Below, in pieces: positions 60,485-64,000 of a DNA stretch of 64,000 nucleotides. The notes under the pieces are model-generated. The model did no database searches and was not told where the DNA came from. It saw only the letters and a list, made by a program, of their open reading frames with translations. A program made the translations under genes and the position numbers. The stretch comes from Paenibacillus sp. J5C2022. Lineage in GTDB: Bacteria > Bacillota > Bacilli > Paenibacillales > Paenibacillaceae. Position 1 is the stretch's first letter. Each line of letters opens with the position of its first letter. Where the stretch lies: the NCBI RefSeq assembly GCF_025567625.1, contig NZ_JAOQJC010000003.1, positions 186,001 through 250,000 on the forward strand, in the 5' to 3' direction.

Positions 60485-61387
60485 CTAATAGCTAAGCACA
60501 GCTGCGAATAAGAACAGCTCATCTTCCGTGACAAGCTCAGGCGTCTCCGTATATACCCTGTAATAGATAGGCTCGCTTGCGCTTTCGTCCATCCATGCCA
60601 GCTCATAACGCGCCTCTTCCGCATTTCCGATTAGTAAAACCTCCTGTTCTCCCAATGCCACCTTCTTCATCTCCTTGCCTGCCATATCCGTATGAACCGT
60701 CCGCCAATTCTGCCCTTCCGATGCATAGAGCGCAATGACGCCGCCATCATTCGCCTGGAATGATGCGCTCGCGCTATGCGGGCGGCTCCGCTCCACCTCC
60801 CGATAGACGATAGACTCGCCGCTTTCCTCGGCGTCCTGCATCAATTGCTTCATCAGACCGACAAGCTGTGCCTCGACAGGCTCCGCATGCACCATGCCAT
60901 CCAGGAAGTGATAGTCCGCTGTCAACTTCGCGGCATGAGCGGGAAGCAGATAGCCGGACTGGCTCCGCCATTCCTCATAAGATGTGTAAGCGACTGGATT
61001 CTCCAACGTTACAAATCGATTCCTGTCCGTCAAGTAGAACAGCGCCATGCTGCCTGCGGGAAGAAGCTGTTGCAGCTCGCTGGATTCCCTCTCGTCCAGA
61101 ATCGGTTCCTCACCCGCTTCGAAGGCACGATACTCCATGCTGACGGTTCCGTCGGAGCGATTCAGTTGCCAGGTTGCTGCTGCATAGCTGAACCCGGATA
61201 CGATCAGCACCACTGCTGCCGCTGCCGCCAGCATCATGCTTCTTCTGGACCATAGCGAAGGACGCCCCCGGCTTATGTTCTTACTGCTTATTGCCGCCAT
61301 CACCTTATCCGCCACATCAATATTAGGATGCGCTTCACTTGATAACCAATGTTTCAGACGCCGCTCCCACCCGCTCTCCATCCGCAT
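60485..61387 (-). CDS. Putative anti-sigma factor (single-pass membrane protein)
   Basis: A 300-residue protein starting behind GGAGGAGAGAGCGA. A short cytoplasmic N-terminus (MRMESGWERRLKHWLSSEAH) leads to one helix (about 51-70) and a large outer domain with no family I recognise. It overlaps the ECF sigma gene by 34 bases, the usual arrangement for a sigma/anti-sigma pair. No zinc-binding HxxxCxxC motif is present, so it would not be a ZAS-type anti-sigma. The role is inferred from position. Confidence 0.72.
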   Translation of the reverse strand: MRMESGWERRLKHWLSSEAHPNIDVADKVMAAISSKNISRGRPSLWSRRSMMLAAAAAVVLIVSGFSYAAATWQLNRSDGTVSMEYRAFEAGEEPILDERESSELQQLLPAGSMALFYLTDRNRFVTLENPVAYTSYEEWRSQSGYLLPAHAAKLTADYHFLDGMVHAEPVEAQLVGLMKQLMQDAEESGESIVYREVERSRPHSASASFQANDGGVIALYASEGQNWRTVHTDMAGKEMKKVALGEQEVLLIGNAEEARYELAWMDESASEPIYYRVYTETPELVTEDELFLFAAVLSY

Positions 61388-61950
61388 TCGCTCTCTCCTC
61401 CATTTCCATCCATATTTTTTTCAGCTTTGTCTTGGCTCTCTCTACTTTTTTTGCGCAGGGCCTCAGGACGTAGAGGAAATACATCAGCGATCTCCTCATA
61501 GCTTTTTCCCTGCACAACGCGAAGCGTGACAAGCGCTCGTTCGGTATGGTTGAGATGCTGCAGCGTCCGCCATGCGGCCAATGTCAGCTCCTGCCTCTCC
61601 AGCCGCTCTGAGCCTTCATCGCCGCTATGCCCTGACTCATTCACACGCATCCACCAGCCAAGCAGCCTCATTCGCTGCCGCTTCTTGAGCAGATTGATAC
61701 AATGATGGTGGGCGATCTTGTACAACCACGCGGAGAATGACTTGCCTTCGACATACAGATGCAGCTTCTCGTAAGCTTTCACGAACACATCCTGCACGGC
61801 GTCCTCCGCTTCTTCCCTTTGCAGCAACAGATGGAAACAATATACGTACAGCGCCTGCTGATATTTGCGGACGATGCAGCCGTACGGCTCTTTGTCCCCC
61901 TTCCGCACGGCACTTACCCACTCCTCGAGCTCAAGCTGCTCATCCACCAA
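61354..61950 (-). CDS. ECF-type RNA polymerase sigma factor
   Basis: A 198-residue sigma factor. TTG at 61950 follows GGAGGGGGAACTG; GTG at 61947 is equally close. Region 2: AEDAVQDVFVKAYEKLHLY followed by SAWLYKIAHHHCINLLKKR. Region 4: LNHTERALVTLRVVQGKSYE then EEIADVFPLRPEALRKKSRE. There is an upstream stretch reading TGTCACAAAACG that could be its own -35 region, a low-confidence idea. It directs transcription of an unknown stress regulon. Confidence 0.92.
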   Translation of the reverse strand: MVDEQLELEEWVSAVRKGDKEPYGCIVRKYQQALYVYCFHLLLQREEAEDAVQDVFVKAYEKLHLYVEGKSFSAWLYKIAHHHCINLLKKRQRMRLLGWWMRVNESGHSGDEGSERLERQELTLAAWRTLQHLNHTERALVTLRVVQGKSYEEIADVFPLRPEALRKKSRESQDKAEKNMDGNGGESECGWRAGGSGV

Positions 61951-62045
61951 CAGTTCCCCCTCCTTTCATCAATCATGTCTATATAACAACCGAAAGAACG
62001 TTTTGTGACATGGGCATGGAAAATATGTATTAATCTCAACAGTGT

Positions 62046-62138
62046 GATGACACAATCATTCTCCCTCTCGCGCAACTTGTACGGAACGGATGACACAACC
62101 ATTCGCCCTCTCGCGCAACTTGTACAGAAAGGATGACC
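62046..62138. repeat. Direct repeat, 43-bp unit, 2.2 copies
   Basis: Units start with GATGACACAA at 62046 and 62089, and a partial third at 62132. Each contains CCCTCTCGCGCAACTTGTAC. It is intergenic between sigma factor and thyX terminator. Confidence 0.75.
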
Positions 62139-62196
62139 CCCCCCCTATTCGCACTTACACAATTCAGCCGTGCGCATCCGTGCATCCCCCAAATGC

Positions 62197-62222
62197 AAAA
62201 AACCTCTCCGGAGAGAGGGTTT
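62197..62222 (-). terminator. Terminator of thyX
   Basis: AACCTCTC and GAGAGGGTT arms (one bulge) around TCCG-type loop, followed on the minus strand by TTTTTT. It lies 22 bases after the thyX stop. Confidence 0.82.
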
Positions 62223-62243
62223 CCGCATAAGGCCCGGCAGCTG

Positions 62244-62960
62244 TCATTCACTTGTGCGATCGTGCATCAACTGCTCCAGCGATACGGGGAACAGCGGCTT
62301 CATCAGCGTCAATATCGCTTTCGCGTAATCCTGAATCTCGCGCTGCGCATCATGCTCAAGCCGCTGATTCAGGAAGTGGGCGACCGATTGGACAGATGCC
62401 GTCCAATACCAGCGCACATACATGCCATACGCCGGCAAGAATAAGCGCGCTTGCTCGGCGCAGATGCCATCGGCGAGTGCTGCCTCGTACTTGGCTATGC
62501 CCGCTTCCGTATACGCCATAAGCTCACGGCTATACTTCTCCCCCAGCTCCCATTGGATGCTGTCGCCGCTGCCTTGCTTGGAATTCTCCGGCTGCGAACG
62601 CCACTCGCCCGCTTCCGGACAATAGAATACAGGCTCTTCTGTAATATAGCGGCGGCTGGATTCATTCCATGCGTCCAGACTGTCCCCCGTCCCTTCGTAA
62701 TGCGCGGAGCCGACCACATACTTCCACCACTGTCTGGCGACCATCAACGGCGCATATACTTCGAATTGCAGCATAGCGTGGCGGAATGGAGACGTATGGC
62801 CTTCACGCGCCAGGAACTTGATCAATCGGATATCCCGATCGTCTAACTCCAGAGATTGCTTGGCATACGATACTCTCGCCGCATTCACTACCGTCAAGTC
62901 AGAGCCCATATGATCAACCAGTCGCACATATCCTTCATTCAGCACTTTCACCATTGCCAT
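62244..62960 (-). CDS. thyX: Flavin-dependent thymidylate synthase
   Basis: A 238-residue enzyme making dTMP from dUMP with FAD, methylenetetrahydrofolate and NADPH. ATG at 62960 follows GGGAGG at 10 bases. NAARVSYAKQSLEL, REGHTSPFRHAMLQFEV and WNESSRRY match the family. The classic RHR-x7-S motif is altered to RQWWKYVVGS followed by an insert before NESSRRY, a variant I believe is shared with other Bacillota ThyX proteins. The frame stays open upstream into a disrupted HTH gene, but the ribosome site marks the real start. Confidence 0.93.
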   Translation of the reverse strand: MAMVKVLNEGYVRLVDHMGSDLTVVNAARVSYAKQSLELDDRDIRLIKFLAREGHTSPFRHAMLQFEVYAPLMVARQWWKYVVGSAHYEGTGDSLDAWNESSRRYITEEPVFYCPEAGEWRSQPENSKQGSGDSIQWELGEKYSRELMAYTEAGIAKYEAALADGICAEQARLFLPAYGMYVRWYWTASVQSVAHFLNQRLEHDAQREIQDYAKAILTLMKPLFPVSLEQLMHDRTSE

Positions 62961-62998
62961 GTCTGAGCAGCCTCCCTTTTCCGTAAAATAATTATATT

Positions 62999-63260
62999 CT
63001 ACAAAAAAGGAACTTCCCCTCTTCCCATTCCAATATTGTTCAATGCAGCTCTCGTCTCCCGGAAGGTATAGCCAAGCCTCTTCTGCGCAGCAATGATAAG
63101 AGTCCTGATCATTACACCAGCGGCGCCCTGCATGCCCATACGGTTCGGCTTGCAGCAGATTAGTCCTGACATACCAGCTCAATGTGCTAGTAGGCATGTG
63201 CGTCATATCGACTATTTCTTGAATGCTCCAATTTCTGCCGCCATTATTCCCTTCCGTCAT
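62999..63260 (-). pseudogene. Short MerR-like HTH gene, frame-disrupted
   Basis: ATG at 63260 gives WSIQEIVDMTHMPTSTLSWY followed by AGRRWCNDQD, a MerR-type winged HTH. The match then continues only in the next frame (TLIIAAQKRLGYTFRETRAA, LNNIGMGRGEVPFL, stop 62999-63001), so a single-base shift lies near 63100-63104. Repaired length is about 87 residues, a DNA-binding domain without an effector domain. Its start overlaps the end of the L11-like gene. It may be a true pseudogene, a programmed frameshift, or a sequence error. Confidence 0.72.
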
Positions 63261-63678
63261 GAACAATGCGGATTCCCATGTTTTTGGCTGTGCCTGCAAT
63301 CATCTTCATCGCACTTCCACATTCGAGGTATTCATGTCCGGCAGCTTCACCTCGGCTATTGTCCGAAGCTGTTCCCTTGTAATCGTACCCGCCGTCTCAT
63401 GGCCCGGTCTCGCCGCCCCCTTGCCTATCCCTGCGTACTTCTTCAACAGGAAGGCAACCGGAGGGGTTCTGAGCGTCACCTGAAAGGTGCGATCCTCGAA
63501 CACTGTAATATCTACGGGTACGACTAGCCCGGACTGCCCCTTCGTCATTTCATTGTACTGGTTGCAAAATAGCATCAGGTTGATCCCTGTTGGCGCCAGA
63601 TCTTTACCTACTCTAGCCGAATTCGCTTTCCCCCTCCTCAAGCTCGAGCCTCACTTTTCTTACCGCTTCCTTCACCAT
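63244..63678 (-). pseudogene. Ribosomal protein L11 paralogue, frame-disrupted
   Basis: Three frame segments together give a 144-residue L11-like protein: MVKEAVRKVRLELEEG (ATG 63678, GGGGAG upstream), then after an extra G in a five-G run (63630-63634) KANSARVGKDLAPTGINLML and TPPVAFLLKKYAGI, and after a lost base near 63308-63314 MKMIAGTAKNMGIRIVHDG. L11 binds the GTPase centre of 23S rRNA. The segment where normal L11 reads PAPPVGPALG has here SARVGKDLAPTG, so prolines that contact thiopeptide antibiotics are lost. The two shifts cancel. The downstream MerR-like HTH overlaps its end. Confidence 0.82.
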
Positions 63679-63720
63679 GATCTCCCCACCCTTCACTTTT
63701 CGCATTTCCGCCTGAACAGG

Positions 63721-63751
63721 AGTATAGATGGTCGCGTTGCGTGAGGGTCAA
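63721..63751 (-). promoter_or_regulatory. MerR-type promoter of the L11-like/HTH pair
   Basis: On the minus strand TTGACC (63751-63746), 19 bases, TATACT (63726-63721). The spacer starts CTCACGCAACGCGACC, with one good half-site (CTCACG) and a degenerate partner. The 19-base spacing is the MerR-activator signature and a MerR-like HTH follows in the same transcript. Confidence 0.65.
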
Positions 63752-63828
63752 GAGAAATAAGGCGACTAGTATGTCATATTGAAGGCTGAAAAGTAGCTAA
63801 ATGCGGGGATTCAGACGAGTATTCATAG

Positions 63829-64000
63829 GCTAGAGCTCCGAAATGACGCGGTTGAGCTACTCTAGTGCATGCCACATACACTGGAGCGCCGAAATCATGC
63901 GGTTGAGCTACTCTAGTGCATGCCACATACACTGGAGCTCCGAAATGATGCGGTTGAGCTACTCTAGTGCATGCCACATACACTGGAGCGCAGAAATGAT
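63829..64000. repeat. 51-bp tandem repeat array reaching the right edge
   Basis: Units start with GGTTGAGCTACTCTAGTGCA at 63850, 63901 and 63952; a partial copy precedes from about 63829 and the last is cut by the window edge. Each unit can fold CTCTAGTG with CACTGGAG (one G-U pair) around CATGCCACATA. A 17-residue open frame repeat results but has no ribosome site. The 63752-63828 stretch holds nothing recognisable. Confidence 0.85.

Noticed and set aside
62961-63299. A fused HTH-ThyX protein, since the frame is open from 63299 through thyX.
   Set aside because: thyX has its own GGGAGG and ATG at 62960, and the HTH similarity switches to another frame after about residue 66. The fusion is a by-product of the frameshift.
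63774-63983. A minus-strand open frame with a 17-residue repeat (YVACTRVAQPHHFGAP).
   Set aside because: It arises from the 51-bp DNA repeat, lacks a ribosome site and family, and runs to the repeat edge.

Overview
The window looks like chromosome from a Paenibacillus-type soil bacterium (Bacillota). This is inferred from strong AGGAGG-type ribosome binding sites, frequent GTG/TTG starts, YesM/YesN and YesS style sensors beside LplABC-like sugar importers, lipobox-bearing solute-binding proteins, and a very high density of glycoside hydrolases. I saw no rRNA, tRNA, phage module, IS transposase or CRISPR array.

Layout. (1) 1-10.4 kb: a YesN/YesM two-component pair faces a divergent operon of sugar ABC transporter (binding protein, two permeases), a GH43-like enzyme, a secreted GH28-like beta-helix enzyme and a clan GH-D (GH36/GH31-like) enzyme, closed by a hairpin. 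(2) 10.7-28.9 kb, minus strand: a YesS-like AraC regulator, a terminator, then a nine-gene polysaccharide operon: two permeases, binding protein, GH78-like rhamnosidase, CE7-like acetyl esterase, large secreted beta-helix protein, GH36 alpha-galactosidase, Cys-type sulfatase and GH110-like alpha-1,3-galactosidase. The set suggests a rhamnosylated, alpha-galactosylated, acetylated and sulfated glycan. (3) 29.0-35.3 kb: FGGY sugar kinase divergent from class II aldolase, DUF4432 protein, araA and a DeoR regulator, with three LacR-type operators in the divergent promoter. (4) 35.3-43.9 kb: nucleoside-hydrolase-like gene, ABC importer and a very large secreted GH42-like protein, divergent from an AraC regulator across a 31-bp palindrome. 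(5) 43.9-48.8 kb: MacB-like ABC exporter with a two-component system. (6) 48.9-52.0 kb: GHL6-type glycosidase and divergent AraC regulator.

(7) 52-64 kb is an accessory zone. It holds an AT-rich Imm11-like orphan immunity gene, a pilin/TadE-like membrane pair, an ArsR-type HTH fused to a degenerate GyrB-like ATPase domain under its own palindromic operator, a 630-bp element of five 113-bp repeats bounded by 26-bp inverted repeats, an HNH nuclease with seven 16-residue repeats, a MerR-controlled acetyltransferase/hydrolase operon with a textbook 19-bp-spacer promoter, an ECF sigma/anti-sigma pair, thyX, and a frame-disrupted ribosomal protein L11 paralogue plus short MerR-like HTH behind another 19-bp-spacer promoter. 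Four unrelated short tandem-repeat arrays sit in this zone.

Family names come from reading motifs by eye. No database search was run.
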